DNA of 64,000 bases from Undaria pinnatifida (GCA_012845835.1 JABAKD010000008.1:11863060-11927059), one strand, 5' to 3'. Positions 1 through 12,949 are shown, counted from the stretch's first letter. The notes: a model not told the origin generated them from the letters alone. Made by a program: numbers and translations.

Positions 1-1320
1 TAAAATGTTACCCGGGTCGGTTTTTTGGAGCATCATGTGTTTTTCTCGTACAATTTTTACTGTAACGTTTTGAAGCACCCTTCGAGCCTTTACGATTGGC
101 AACCAACCCTTGCGAAATCTCCCTTCGCTCTCTCTACCCCCACCGCGCCCACACACCCATGCAAATCCCATGCCACACCAGGCATGATGATAGCATCGCA
201 TCGGCCCTACTCTCAGCTCCTGGCATGCATGCGCTATAATAATTCGTGCACCAAAGTGGCCGGATAATTAATGGGTGTGTTAGCTATGTAGTCTATGCAT
301 GATAGATAATGTAATACAATGTCATCTTATATTATTAGGTTCTGACTCATGAAACCTTAATAAAAACGGGCGATCGATGTAGTGCGCAGCTTGCAAAGAT
401 GAGTATCGACCCTAAATTCGTCGAAAACTGACTGACAGAGCTGACGTCGTTAGAATGATTTTATAATAAAATACCAGGTCGTATGAGTATTAAAAATCAG
501 ATATCGTCTACACGTGTTGGCTTGTTGCCGTACGTGTAACGCCATCAAAGTTCCATGTTCGCACTGGTACACCTCGATGCCGCTGCTAGTAGACTCGAGT
601 GTCGGTGCGAGCGTTTCGCAGCAGCCTTGGCAGGCGCCACCAGGTACCTATTGTTAGGGTTAGTGTTAATACATGGCAATGCCTAAATCAACGCCGGCCA
701 GTACGAGATACTTTCTTTTTTTTGAGGCGGTGGGCGAAAGCAATGGAGGTGGTAGACGCAGAACAGCGAAATTAAATCTAAGAAGGCTGTGCAACAGGTG
801 ATAATACTTCATGCGGTACGTCAGCGGAGGGCATGCATGTACGTACATGTTGGCCACATTAAAACCGTTCTTCTTGCTTGCCCATCGGCATGGCTACCAT
901 GCAGAATACGATAATAAGGAGGACACGCGCCAGGAACAACCTCACATTTTGAACTGTCGACACCACCAGCACAATAAGACACGCTGCGGAAAGGGAGCCG
1001 AATTTCGTGAGGGTCAGGAAGGTGACGAAAGACGCCTAATGGAGTTGAGGACACATGCTGCTCTTTTCGGGCTCTTGAAAAAAAAGCTCCAAAGAGGACA
1101 ACAAGAATCAACCTCTCCGAAAATCTCGGCTTCAAGGTCAGCACGAGCCTTCAGGTAGGTACCAGTATATATATCGTCAAAAAAACGACTATTAGACTAG
1201 GACATGTGCGCACAGGAATCATGGTAACGCAGCGCCAACTTACATTTTACGGTATTGGCGTGCTGTTCCTAAACGTGTACTTGTTTTGTACCCAGACTGG
1301 GAGGTTGAACGGTAGCACAC
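1..1320. other. gene-free flank
   Basis: No ORF here looks like a known protein. The stretch holds one short mobile-repeat copy (382-445) and otherwise unique AT-rich to mixed sequence. Confidence 0.5.
382..445 (+). repeat. family I mini-ORF repeat (MSIDPKF type), decayed copy
   Basis: The sequence cagcttgcaaagatgagta is followed by codons for MSIDPKFVEN and then a stop. The same leader and coding start recur at 33546-33655 and 55340-55437 (plus) and at 39365-39425 (minus). In this copy the LTADV part is present but out of frame, so it is a relic. Confidence 0.75.
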
Positions 1321-1593
1321 GAGACGCATGCTACGATAGAGGCGCGCGCACCACATTGTTTTTAAGGTTCCTCGCGTTAGGATCTTCGGGCCTACCCCTT
1401 CAACAACTGATTTTTGGAGAAAAAAATAAACTCCCGAGACCTGGATGAAAAATCCCATTGCCTAGGTTTAAAACGAGAATCGAACGCAAAAACAAAAATG
1501 GCGTATTTCCGACGATTTTGGTCCGGTCGTTCAGAAACCATTTTGGACGAAAAGTGGCACCTCGATCATAGCATCTCGATCATAGCACGCGTC
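1321..1593 (+). mobile_element. MITE-like element with terminal inverted repeats, copy 1
   Basis: The left end reads gacgcatgctacgatagagg. The right end is an imperfect inverted copy (cctcgatcatagcatctcgatcatagcacgcgtc, read in pieces). The inside matches the minus strand of 54713-54983 in order: a ttttggagaaaaa stretch, then ggatgaaaaatcccat, then aaaaacaaaaatgg, then cgacgattttgg. It is about 270 bp with no transposase ORF, as expected of a non-autonomous DNA transposon. Confidence 0.75.
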
Positions 1594-1849
1594 ATGAATC
1601 GCATGCCTCGGGCGACGATGGCGAAAAAGGAGGTCTTCGAAAGAAAACTCTTCTACACGAAGAGTACGCACCAGGTTTGGGAGTGGTTTTCCACTTCTCT
1701 CCACAGAGTTCGTTATATTACGTGGTACACACACTAAACAGGGCCTACGTGTGAGGATCTGTTTAGCATGTACCATGGTATTATTAGACGAGAGTAAACA
1801 AGACAGATAGAACTCACAAGACATCGGAACGATAGGATAAACCAGAGGG

Positions 1850-1999
1850 CGGGGCGTACTGATTTCATGCATAGCCGTAGTTGTATGACCACAGACCCCC
1901 GCATCCACCTACAATGCTGGGACGGAGCACGCCGGGTTTTCACCGACCGGGCAGACATCGCATGCGACAAGCGTGAGGGGGGGGGGGGGGGGGGGGGAC
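1850..1999 (-). repeat. G-run family, catgcat-type copy
   Basis: The segment tttcatgcatagccgtagttgtatgaccacagacccccgcatcc (read in pieces) followed by ggacggagcacg and ttttcaccgacc matches 61362-61500 and 61741-61860. A long G-run sits beside it at 1978-1998, but on the opposite side from the other copies, so boundaries are uncertain. Confidence 0.55.
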
Positions 2000-4310
2000 T
2001 GGACCGCTTTGCGCGCTCTGAAATAGAGCGGGGAACGAAACGCTCGGTGGCTAACATGTCGCAGCGCGTAAATTTGATTGTGTTATGTTAGTTCCCCTTG
2101 ACGTGTCAAGAACAGGCGGTTGTTTGTAACAGTTTATCGCTCGCGGGGACGAACGGCTACACCAACGTAGGTCTAGCAGCAGTAAAAACCCATGCAATTG
2201 CTAAGCCGGTTTCAAAATATCGTGTGCGCGTGTTTCCTCTGTCCCATGACAACGTTAATCGACCGACACCGTATCCCACATGGAGTCTAAAATGAGGAAT
2301 AAAAATATTACATAAAAAAAGCACGGCAGTCGGCTGCGGCAGCTGCAGCAACAGCGGCAGTCATTGCGTCAAAGATAATTGAAGCGCTCGCTCGGCGACG
2401 CCGTCGCGAACAGCAACCCCCTGCATCTGCGCGAGACTGCCTGATTGCACACACGCGCTCGCTCGCTCGTACGAGATGAGATCGCACACGCGCTCCCTCG
2501 TGCCACATCTGAAGGAAAACACGCGCTGCCTCGTGCCAGGTCCATTGCACACGCATTCACTCATGTGCGAGATACATAAGATAGCCTTGGGCCGTCACCC
2601 CTCCATTTTATTTCTTCGTGGAAAAAACGAAACAAAACGTGACGAAACAAGACAAAAAAAAGGCCCGCACAAAAAGAGACACCTCTTCCTACCTACCACC
2701 AATCCACATATCCAAAAGCCACAAGCAGTCGTACATTTGCGTCGCGCGTAGAGCCAAAGCCAGACCCCGACCCCGCCCCCTTCCCTCTAACCCTCTGGTT
2801 CGTCACCATCTCAACGCCATCATCATGATCATCCCTCCAGCCGCTCTCTACAAGAAAAGCGTCATCACACACGACGAGTCATTCATACTTGAGCTAAATA
2901 AACGGCCAAAAGCCCAGATGAGAGGGAGAGCGAGAAAAGGAAGAAATAAATAAAAAGCGCGCGGGCAAATTATGAGGGTACTCCGAAAACACCTTCACCC
3001 CCATCATTGTGCGCGCAGAAATACGCAAGTACCTGCCGAGGAAATAAACGCGAACGCACGTACGGTACGCATGTACGCACACGCACGTGGCACACCCATC
3101 CCAGCCTATCTCAAAAAACTTAATCCAGAAATCTGTCCCCCCCCCATCTCCCCCGCGCCTCCCCCAACCAACTTCTGTGCATCCAGACGAGTCACATCCA
3201 TCCAACACCTCCCGCACACCCTTGTATTCCAACGGTTATCATCTCAATACGCGTTATTTCTTGTTAACATCCTTTCTTTTCCTCTGTTCGCATATTTCGG
3301 GCGCCCATTTCAAGTCGACAATACTTCAGGCGATGTACCCCCCCCCCATCTCCTATCGTTCCCCTCAACCACAACCCACCACCACCAACCACCACCACTC
3401 TCCCTTCAGCCAACGCACTGGTACCCCCTCCAAACCTCCCCCTCAATTTCCTTACCAAAATTCCCCTTCCTCACCAAAAAAAAAAAGTAGGAAAATAACA
3501 AAATCAAATGAACAAAAACAAAGAAAAAAACTAACAAGAGAGGCCGCCCAAAGCACTTTTTGATCCCCCCGCCGTCTTTTTTGATCGATCGAGAACCCCT
3601 CCTGCTCAATTTCGGACAAAACCTACTGTACACGATATATTGGGGACCCTGGACAGACAGCACAGGACTGGACTGGACGGGTGGGGAGGGGGAGGTAGAG
3701 GGGATACGGGCGGGAAGGTGGGAGGGGTTGGGGGTTTTCCCGGATCCCGGATTTGGCGCACAGAGAGAACGATCGACTAGATACTCCGTGAAAAAAAACA
3801 ACCTCACCCAAAAGGAGGGAGGACTGATCGCGGCGCAAAAGCGCTGTTGCTTATGCTTCATTACCGGGGTGGGAAAGGTAGAAAGGGGGTGGGGCGGGGG
3901 AGCCGGGGGGCGTACGTACGACCCCATCTCCAAACCACCCGCCTTTATGACCACCCGCAAGTTACGCTTGCATGCCTGAAGGAGCTCGGCGTTTTCTTCA
4001 GATCGGCTACATCTGAGACGCATACTATATAACTCGCCCACTAACCGCGTCCAGGATCTAAACCGTACATCAATCCAACCATCCAATCATTGCAACCTCT
4101 ACCCCCCCCCCCCCCACCTCCACCCCCCTCCTGCTCTCGCCCGCCCTCATAAATCTCAAATGACGCCCTAAGCCGGAGAGATGCTACCAAAACTCGCTTG
4201 CGCGCGAATGCCGCGTGCCGCAACACCCGTCTCTTTTAGATGCATTGCATGAATGCATGGAATGACATGCATGCCTTGTATGCTTTGTATGCGCCCCCCT
4301 CGACCAAAGC
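2000..4310. other. gene-free, low-complexity stretch
   Basis: The segment 2380-2560 has degenerate repeats of the kind cacacgcgctccctcgtgcca. The segment 2620-3560 is A/C-rich on the plus strand, with many CCACC and CAACC runs. Several ORFs of 100-230 codons overlap here on both strands, but they are built from proline, glycine or histidine runs and overlap each other. I see no convincing gene. The part next to 4310 should hold the 3' UTR of the cofilin gene. Confidence 0.45.
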
Positions 4311-4892
4311 TTAGACCTTCTGGACTTGGGACTTGATGTATTCGAGCTCAAGCTCTCCCTGGTCCGTGGCCTGGAGGTGGATGCCGATGCCCATGAGACC
4401 AGACTTGATCGCCTCCTGTAGAAGCAAACACGAGGAAGATCGCATGAAAGAGTAACAAAGAAGTAAATAACAAACACCTTAGTACGAAGTATAATGTAAT
4501 AAAGAAGCAAGGAAAAACAAAACAAAACGAGGCGACCCAACAGGGCGACAGCTCCTTTCGCCCCCCCTTCAACTCGCCTTCGACGCAGCGTACACCATCT
4601 TGTTCTTGATCTTCGCCGTGTCAGGGGACCACGAGATGAACACCAGCTTGTTCCCCTGGCGCCCATCGAGCGTCACGAAGTCCAGGTCGAACACGCCATA
4701 GCGGCACTCGTTGGGGGGCAGGCACGCCGTGAAGTCATCGTACGTCTTGCTCTTGTCGCCGAAGGTGTCTACGACGATCTCCGCGTCGTTCTCTATTTTG
4801 TAGACGAAAAATCGGTTGTCGTGCGGGGCGCGGTGAAGCTTGAAGGCGTTGAACATCTCCACTGCCTCATCGTTTACGGTGACACCGGTCGT
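4311..4892 (-). CDS. actin-depolymerising factor/cofilin, last two coding exons
   Basis: ADF/cofilin binds and severs actin filaments in the cytoplasm. The exon at 4892-4578 encodes 105 residues from TTGVTVNDEAVEMFNAFK to WSPDTAKIKNKMVYAASK. The exon at 4415-4311 encodes the last 34, from EAIKSGLMGIGIHLQATD to KSQVQKV and stop. The long actin-binding helix of the family (WSPDTAKIKNKMVYAASK joined to EAIKSGL) is intact across the junction. Family members are usually about 140 residues, so only a tiny first exon is missing. ADF genes often split just after the ATG, and I could not locate that exon upstream. The upstream acceptor is TTATTCCCAG. The intron between the two exons (4577-4416) starts with GC rather than GT: AAG|GCGAGT, ending CTACAG. 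This is the only join that keeps frame and family alignment. Identification is very secure; the 5' end is open. Confidence 0.93.
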
Positions 4893-5344
4893 CTGGGAAT
4901 AACAAAACGCGAACACACAAAAGAGTATGAGACAGCAACACAAATTAAACAAAATAATACCAGTACAAAATAAAAAGCAAAAACTCGCAAAAAACACACA
5001 CGAAAGAGATTAAACCACAAGAAAAAATGTTACTAAAGGAAGAGGGAGGAGAAAGGAGAGAAGACCGCAGATACAAGGGGGGAGAAACAACACAGCAACG
5101 GCAGCAAAAGATAGCAAAACAGGAACGGAGATGTCAGAAGTTGGTGAAATGACATAATACATCACCAAGAGGAAGACGCTCATTATTGGTATAGAAGTTG
5201 AAGCTAGGCCTTGCATTCGATACGACTACGACTTATCACCTCGTGCTTGTTCTTTCCTACCGGGATCAGGGATACCTCGTACATATTATACGACTACGAG
5301 TTATTTGTTAAAACATAAATACTGAAATATATATATATATATAT

Positions 5345-5485
5345 ATATTTATCCTCCGGCGGATGGGGAAAAATAAAGCTTTAGCTCACCACACTTCCGC
5401 GTATTTTCATACGCGTCGTGTGTCGATTTAACTCAGTTGCTTTCGCAGCCCAACGCTAGCTGGCGCACCCTTCGAGTCCCATTGT
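5345..5485 (+). repeat. dispersed repeat, cggatggggaaaaa type
   Basis: The segment from cggcggatggggaaaaataa through cacacttccgcgtattttcatacgc to cgcagcccaacgctagctgg resembles 55443-55640 in the same order. A shorter relative is at 58570-58640 (tcctccggcggacagcttaagctcatcacacttcc). Confidence 0.6.
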
Positions 5486-5826
5486 AGGTATAGCGTAAGC
5501 TGTCCCTATCATTGGTCCTCGTTACAACCCCGGCAGCGCAAGCTGCCGTTGTATACGGGTGCGTGTGTATGTCGACCCGGCCTGTCCCCTGAGGGTCAGG
5601 AATATGTTATCGAAAACCGGCCGGAAAAAAAACCACCGGTAATAATTTAGTGCCAGGTATAACACCTACCAGGTACCTGGTATTAAATAGCAGCTGTTAA
5701 ATAGTCTAAAAAATAGAACAAAAACATTCCACGATAAACAAATGCATGGAAAAATGTTTAGTACTTCTACGGACGGGGCGGAAAGAGAAATGGGAACGGC
5801 ATAACAAGAGATGAGCCAACAAATAG

Positions 5827-6072
5827 AACCGCGTGGTGCCAATTATATTTTCGGAAGATTTACGAAAAGCATCTATAGGTAGACTGCTTGTCAGCGACCG
5901 CGTTGCGGATAACACGCAATCAGTTCTATACCAAGTATTGGAATAAAGGATGCACTGCCGTGACGTAACATGTACATTGATTGGCGGAAGGAAGCATAAA
6001 CCGGGGGTTCTGCTCGTTGACGTTATTGAGTACAACTTCAAGAACGAGCTGCTTTCAGCTTTCGGGGGATAG
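5827..6072 (+). pseudogene. decayed coding fragment, unknown family
   Basis: This frame is open for 82 codons apart from one TAA at 5944-5946. It lies between stops at 5824 and 6070. The first half reads VVPIIFSEDLRKASIGRLL and continues to NTQSVLYQVLE. The second reads CRDVTCTLIGGRKHKPGVLL and continues to EYNFKNELLSAFGG. The mixed, non-repetitive composition looks like real protein. There is no start codon in the first half. I do not recognise a family. It could be a transposon-protein relic or chance. Confidence 0.35.
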
Positions 6073-7065
6073 TCGTAGCTTGTACTAGTTGCCCCCGAGT
6101 ACTGGTACGCTGTAAAAAACTGTATGTTATACTAACAACTCGCAATGCATACCAGATGGCTTTTAGTGTTATCAAGAATCGACAATGACGATTACGGACA
6201 TTTGACAAGCATAATCTCGAAATAGTTCGGAATTTTGTTGTCTGGTTAGATTCGCGGAATACACGAAAAATCGGTCAAAAATAATTTCCTTTCTTATTTG
6301 TACTGTCGCTATGCACGCTAGACGTGTGGGAGTGGGTTAGGAAGCGCCGCATTTTCGATCCATTCTTCGAATTTCTCCGGCCAGGTTTAGTTCCCTCCTG
6401 ATTTTTTATGCATCTGCACACACGACATTTCAGGGGGGGCTAGTGTTGTGGTATCCCTTCTGGATTCAAAAGTTTCTGCCCGCCAACGATGGACGATTTT
6501 ATTTAAGCAATTGCGTATTCGGTGTCGTGTTTTTCGTCGCCGTTGTGGCTTTTGTGGGCAAGCCATCCGAGACTTGAGGTCGTTTACAAAAAGGCTGGTG
6601 TTTGAGTGTTCAAATACACCTACTATAATTCTTTTCTTGCAGAAGAAAACAAAACTTGAAAAAAAAAGATGTTCGTGGCGATAGTACCAAAAAAAATCAA
6701 GGAGAAGGAACAAGTAAAAAAATCGACCCGCGGTCTACTACGTGTAGAAAATATATCATACCTGATCTAACCATGACCGATCCGGACATGAAGTACCAGC
6801 TGCCAGGTACGAGGCAAGGAATCAGATAATCAGATTATGCACTACTGCTGTAGAGGCAACATAGAACAATAATGAAAATCATTGACTCTGTTGACTGCTT
6901 TTCATTAAATTACCAATGTTGTGTTGCATTGTGGTGGTTCTGGTATCGTATGGTGTTAATAGTAATTGATAGTAACAACACAGCACTACGACAAACCTAT
7001 AAGATATTTTCTTACTTGCTGCCCGCCGCTCAGACATCACTATTCTATATGATTAAAACGAAAAA

Positions 7066-7170
7066 ATATACATTCCAGCTGTGAGATCGAAGAAACTCAT
7101 ATTTGCAAGCTGTGTGTTACTCCGATCGCGCGTATCACTGGGCGTGTGTCCTCATCAAGGATAATAGGCC
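7066..7170 (-). mobile_element. family II mini-ORF repeat (MSFDKIF type), copy 1
   Basis: On the minus strand the leader gatacgcgcgatcggagtaa, then acagcttgcaaatatgag, precedes a short reading frame MSFFDLTAGMYIFSF and stop, with a T-rich end. It is paralogous to 7660-7830, 38816-38908 and 46005-46170. Confidence 0.75.
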
Positions 7171-7659
7171 GCATACTATACTGCCGCCTTGTTGCTGTCT
7201 TGTGTGTTCTGTGTTGGGTCTGGTCTTCCACGTCACTTGACAGAAAAAGATACAGCACACCCTTCTACTGATGTAGACCATTAATACTGCTCGTCTCATC
7301 TCTCGTTGAATATCAAACACCCAACGAGGTCCAGCTATTAATAGTGGTTCGCCCAGGGTCCGAGGGTGCGTCCGTCGTCTCGTCTTGGAAAGTTCCTAGT
7401 CCGTCCTGTCTGATTATCCGTCCTTAATCCAACAGCAAAAGTAATTAATCTACTTACACACTCACACTCGTACATTCCTTTTCAGTTGCAACTGCCCCTG
7501 ATGCAATTACATGGATACTGCACAAGTACCGGCATTGAACTGAACCGGAAATGGAGACAACGAATAGTACACGGGCCATTTCATCAAATTATTATGGTGT
7601 TGAACATCGTATCGGAAGTTATGTAAACGTCGCACAGCCAATTATAAAGAAGAAAAAAA

Positions 7660-7830
7660 CACGCCAGCTGTGAGATCGACGATTTCGTCGGAACTCATCT
7701 AGCATGTCGTGTGATACTCCGATTGCGCGTATTACTGGGTGTGCCCTCACTAAGGATATAGGTCGGCGACTCCCCTTGGAACTACTATAGTGTAGCGGGT
7801 ACCAGGGTCAACAGGGTAACACAACATGTG
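7660..7830 (-). mobile_element. family II mini-ORF repeat, copy 2 with long leader
   Basis: The minus strand encodes MSSDEIVDLTAGVFFSSL and stop. The upstream 130 bp (gttgaccctggtacccgcta, then aaggggagtcgccgacctat) is shared with the copy at 46005-46170, so the element extends at least that far 5' of the mini-ORF. Confidence 0.75.
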
Positions 7831-8934
7831 CTGCTGCTGGGCTCCTTGGCCGTTCCTATATCAACGTATCAACGGTCCCCTACACCCAGCGATTGACAGG
7901 GCAGGACTACAGCCTATGGCGGTATACAACTGTTATAGCCCATGTGTGGGCATGGAATGCAAATAACGATACTACTCGTAGCGCACTGCTGGAGTATGAT
8001 GTATAATCTCATCAAAAAGAGCGACGGTATACCTGGTACTGCCGTACATCATACCTTGCGCAATTATATAAACCGGTAGACTACATCCTACCGTCCGTTC
8101 GCCCACGGGATAAAACAAGTGAAAAAAAAGCCAGCAACATCTGATGACGTCGTACGAGTATCGAGGACCAGGTACGTACGACATTTGATAGCCCAATCAA
8201 AGGCAGAAGCATATAAAATCGCAACAATTACCCTCTGCCTGTAGTACAGAGTGTGCGCCCCTGGTGAACACAACTAAAAAAAGACAGTGAGAATTATAAT
8301 AATAATTTTTATTATACACACCAATCTTGTAATTTTACAAGGCATCTGGTACCAGATATCTAGTACGTCCTAAATGCTCACGCACGAGGGGGGAAACAGT
8401 AAAACAGTCGTGCGTGGTATCTCCAAGTACGTGGCCATTTCTTCGTTCAACGAGGCAACGCGGTGTGTTCGTTGAGACTCGGGCGCGTTCGTAGGTACAA
8501 CAGAGTTCTGTACCCGGTAAGTCATACCCGTAGCCCCTTCTAGCAAGCGCTACCCCCCCCCCCCTCCCTCTCAACCAAATTGAAGTCTCGGTGCCGCCAT
8601 CATCCGATGGAACACAATTAATGGAATATTAACTTCAAACGCCCGGAATAAAACGAGTCAGGCAGTTTTGGTCTAGGGTTTAGATCCTGACGCTGCTGCT
8701 CCTGGAGCTGGCGCAACGTACGCGCATCACTTTGTTCCAAAAACGGCAACTAGGTCGTGCGTGGGGCCTGCCGAGCGGACGAACGCAAGTTGAGCCTGCT
8801 TGATCTGACAGACAGCAGCAGTCGTCTGACAGGCAAGAACAGCAGCAGCAGCAGTGACAATATAAACTGACTGCTGTACAAGGTCGAAACAAAAATACAG
8901 CATTCCTTCTACGTTCAAGATCGTCATCAAATCG

Positions 8935-8965
<31 letters not shown>

Positions 8966-9283
8966 CACCAATCGACCAATCAAAAAGGGCTCAAACCCAT
9001 AACCGCCAATGGCAGACTGCGGAAAGAGACGGCGAGGATGGGGCCACAAGTTGTGATCTATGAATAGTGGCGGGCAGGACACGGTCCCGATCGGTCACTC
9101 AGAAAGTCAGTCAGAGAGATGTCCGGCGGTTGAAGCTACTGCATATATTAGATGTAAAACGCCTCCATATTACCGCGAAAACGCGCAAGATAACATGCCC
9201 CCTCGGACGAAATTCCAAGCTCATTTCCTGGACAACGGGGAGAGCGCTAACGTCGAGCGATGTGTCTTGCCAAAATATCTCAA
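7831..9283. other. gene-free stretch
   Basis: No convincing gene. A (CAAT)n run is at 8936-8965, a C-run at 8553-8566 and a CAG-rich patch at 8815-8855. Confidence 0.45.
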
Positions 9284-9432
9284 GGGCATTACCCCAAAGC
9301 CACCATTTTGGTTGCGTGTGGACCCCCCTTGTTTTCAATTGCTTGTTTGGGAGAAAAGGGCATTACCCCAAAGCCACCATTTTGGTTGCGTGTGGACCCC
9401 CCCTTGTTTTCAATTGCTTGTTTGGGAGAAAA
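9284..9432 (+). repeat. 74 bp tandem duplication
   Basis: The unit from gggcattaccccaaagccac to tgcttgtttgggagaaaa occurs twice in a row (9284-9357 and 9358-9432). The copies differ by one C in a C-run, which shifts the frame and shows the overlapping ORFs are not conserved coding. Confidence 0.9.
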
Positions 9433-12400
9433 TCTGCCTCGAAATTCCAGCGGGCGTGGTTGTTATCTTTCGAGCTATATATACACGTTGGTTCCCAGGT
9501 ACTGCACAGCAGTCGAAATATTTCACGCGTGCTGATTCCGATAGCCCCGAAAAACAGCGATTTTCTTCAACGCACGTTTCATGATTGCTTGACACAAATA
9601 AGGGTGTTACTTAAGAAACGTTTCCAACGTTTCCGTAAAATTTCTTGTGTGCAAAGCAATATCGAACGATGACGTCGGGGTGGCAAAAGGGACACCGTGT
9701 TTCAGGAGGTAAGGCCGGGAGCTGGTTTCAAAACCGGCGATTTCGTTAAAGAAATGTTGGGGAAGCTACGGTAGAATGACGTGTCAATGTGTAAAGTGTG
9801 CGCGCGTGCGTGCCTTGTCTATTATTAGTATCAGGCGATGCCTGTGCATTACACTTGGCCGACAACTGCAGCGATGGAGAACAAAGGAAAAAAATTGTAC
9901 CAGGTATAAGACGTTCATACAGTAGTAGGCTCTACGCTGTACCCCGGCAGATGGCATGTAAGATGTAGGCCGACCACGACTCGAGCAAGGTTCCGCAAGG
10001 TTTTTGGGAAACACCCCCACCATGAGCCGCTGTTCGTATGATACGAACGAAAAGAGAGTCTCCATTTCACTAATTTCAACTTGAAAAATAAATCTCCTAC
10101 CCAAGTATGGACGGACGGACCCACGGACTGATTTTTATTTTCGGTAACACAGCAGTCAACTTTCTCGTCACAAAAAAAGAGGAGCAGAGAAACTCGCGCA
10201 TCGATTCATCAGCGAGCATCTCTTCGAGTCTATAATAAACTGTAGTGTGGTGGCGGAGTATAGGCCTCGAACAGGAGGGGGGAATAGAGGTGACGGGCCG
10301 AGGCCCCCCCGGGATCAACGGCCTCATAAAAAATACCCGCACGAGCATGTTTGTGCAGGGTGCAGTGTGCATCATGATATGTACTCCGGAGTATGTACGA
10401 GTGCCTGGCACTGCCAGCGTCACAGGGGCAGCAGCAGCAGCAGCACTAGCATACCAGGTCCTTGTACAGTGTAGTATATCTATTGTACCACCCACCCCCG
10501 CACTTTTGTGGACGCCATATCCGGCCGCATTGACAACACACAAAACCCAAGACGGCAAAAAGCAACCACAACTTCGCACACTGCTGCTGTGTAAGTGCGC
10601 TCGAAAGTGTTCCAAGTGCGTGACTCCAAACTGCAAGTACGCGTACAGATTCGTTGTGTTTGTAGGTCAAATACGAAGCGATTTTGGTGTACAGTCAGAA
10701 GCAAACGGTAGCTAAAAGTTTCAGCGTGTGTGTGCGCGTTTGCATCCTATTGGTTTCGTGGCATTGAGGTGTTGCTACGATCTCTGCGTGTGCGTGCGTG
10801 CGCCCTCGCCCCGCCCGGATTCCGTTCTACTTTTTATGAACGCGAGACTGCGGAGGGCGCTACGCTGGCGGAAGGGGGGCAAGATCGACAGCGGGTAGGG
10901 TGTCTTTGTTCACAGGGGGGGCAGAGCGCCGGGCGGGCGCGCACTAGAGAGGGTCCGCAACGTCGACGCAAGGCGTTGGAATGGGCACCATCTCTTCTAC
11001 TGCTGTGCCTGCCAGTCTAGCAGTAGCAGACTAGGTGGGGTGTGTCCCGTACGCACAAAAAAAAAGAAACTCAAAATAACTCCTGACTTGGGCGTTCAAA
11101 AAACAAGTTAGAGGGTGGGTTGACCGGGGCAAGCCAAGGGGTCAAAAGGGTCAGAGGGGATGCGACGCCGGATCCTTCCGAAGGAATTCGTGGAAGGGAA
11201 AAAAAGAGAGACTTGTCTCGGGGGTGCCAAAAGAACGAAAGCCTTTGCTTTGCCTGCTTGCTGCGGCTGCCGCTGCCGTGTAGGCTGTTTTTGACTATCA
11301 CATCATTTTTCACATAATTTTCAACACATCGCACTTGGACACGCACAGCAAAAAAAAAGTTTCGTCAGCGGGTGTTTGTTTTTCGGCGGCCGAACGGAGT
11401 CACCCCCCGCGACGGCACAGCGCTAATAAAGAACGAGGGCAGGGGGGAAGGGGAGAGAGGGTACGCTAGGTGCCACGGGCACGATCAGTTCCGACTCACC
11501 ATTTTACTGTTCGAGTGTTGAACGAAGTTAGACAGGAGAAGATGGGTGTGAGCTGTGGGTCTACGTGGGGGGAGGGGATGGAAATTTTGGGTACGTACCG
11601 CCTCCGAATAACTATACGCGAACAGTTGCTGGTGGTGGAAAAAGCTCTGGAAAATTGAAAATTGAAACTACGAAATCAAATTACCGAGATCACCGATAAA
11701 CAAAAGCGCAATTCACAAAGACGGCAAGACATGCAGGCAGCGGAATTTATCCGCTCTCGGGCTTGTCGCCTTTGGGCCTTGAGCGTAGCCGAAAAGAAGG
11801 AGGTGGGTGCCGTGCCTCTTGCTCGTTCTGCTGGGGGAAATGGGAGTTTGTCCACGATCCGTTTTTTTTCATTTTTTAGAGATTCCTTGGTATCCTTTCT
11901 GGTTTGAAATCAGCACGATCTACGAGTACCACATCCGTACCCATCGTTTTTCTTTGGATTTCTTTTGTGGCAACTGAAGGGCGCGACGTCGGTTCGGTTC
12001 GGTCATCGGTCAGTCATGTCCACGGTACAGTTCTCACAATGTTGTGTGCATGCAATGCATTCTTGCTATCAAGCCTTTCTATGCTTGTATGTGTTGCGAC
12101 GTATTGATTGTTGTCGCGCTGTCACACCCCTACACCAAAGGTTGCTACTGAAGTATTGCTCTGGCCTGATTGGGGCTTTGATTGGGACAGATTTTTTGAA
12201 AACGCGTACGAACGCCTCCACCAGTTGCGCACTTTGCTATACAGGGCAGTGCGATCTTGCGAGGGGTTGCTGTAGCCGCGAGATATCCGAACATCAATCT
12301 AACGCCCGTGCAATGGCGAATGCATGTGCGAACTCTATTGCGCTGCCCTTTCGGCTCTGACGTCTAATCTTCTCATGTGCCTCCTTGTCGTGTTTCATTG

Positions 12401-12949
12401 CGCTCCCGTTGGGGGTGCCGTGGACATTTTTTGTCTTCGCTTTTCGTACCCCTACGCTCTGCACTCTACACCCACCAGCCACCAGACCTGCCAGCCACCA
12501 CCAGCACACGAACTAAAGTACTCGTACCCGATTCCTTCTCGGAGTGTGTAGTTATGCAGTCATTTTCAATCTAAAGAGTGGAGACAAAATGCGTACTTAC
12601 TGGTGTTCGCTCTGTGTACGTCGTACATAGGTCGTAGAAGAACATTCCGAGTAGTCATGCACGAACGAACATGTCAGACCCATCGAGGGAATAAAATAGG
12701 TCGCGCTCAAGGTGTGTTGCGCACCCTGCAGAGGGTCCCGGAGGGCCCTCGGAGGGCCGCCGGAGGGCCGCCGGAGGCGAAAACTTCGGCGGTTGTGCTC
12801 ATTTTCAGGTTTATTCAGACAAAGTTCAGCGTGTTTCGCAAGAACACTCGTCATGCTATAGACTAGTCATTTCTAGGGGGCATTCAAGGCAGGTCTCCAG
12901 ACGTCTCGTAAAAGGCTATTGTACCTGGTACTGTTTATTTCCTGGACCC
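9433..12949. other. gene-free stretch
   Basis: I find no recognisable gene. ORFs of 60-180 codons overlap on both strands without family features. A CAG run is at 10430-10445. A short ggagggccgccggagggccg repeat is at 12738-12775. Confidence 0.45.

Larger units (their letters stand above)
4893..7065. other. upstream flank of cofilin, no further gene recognised
   Basis: This should hold the first exon and promoter of the cofilin gene, but no ATG followed by a donor stands out. It contains a TA run (about 5330-5350), a dispersed repeat (5345-5485), a near-palindromic accaggtacctggt motif near 5668 and a decayed coding fragment (5827-6072). Confidence 0.5.

Noticed and set aside
3406-4086. 226-codon minus-strand ORF downstream of cofilin
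   Set aside because: It is made of low-complexity stretches (proline, serine, phenylalanine runs) and overlaps equal-length ORFs on the other strand. It lies in the expected 3' UTR and flank.
9060-9672. Overlapping 174- and 201-codon ORFs
   Set aside because: They run through a tandem duplication whose two copies are in different frames relative to each ORF, so no frame is conserved.
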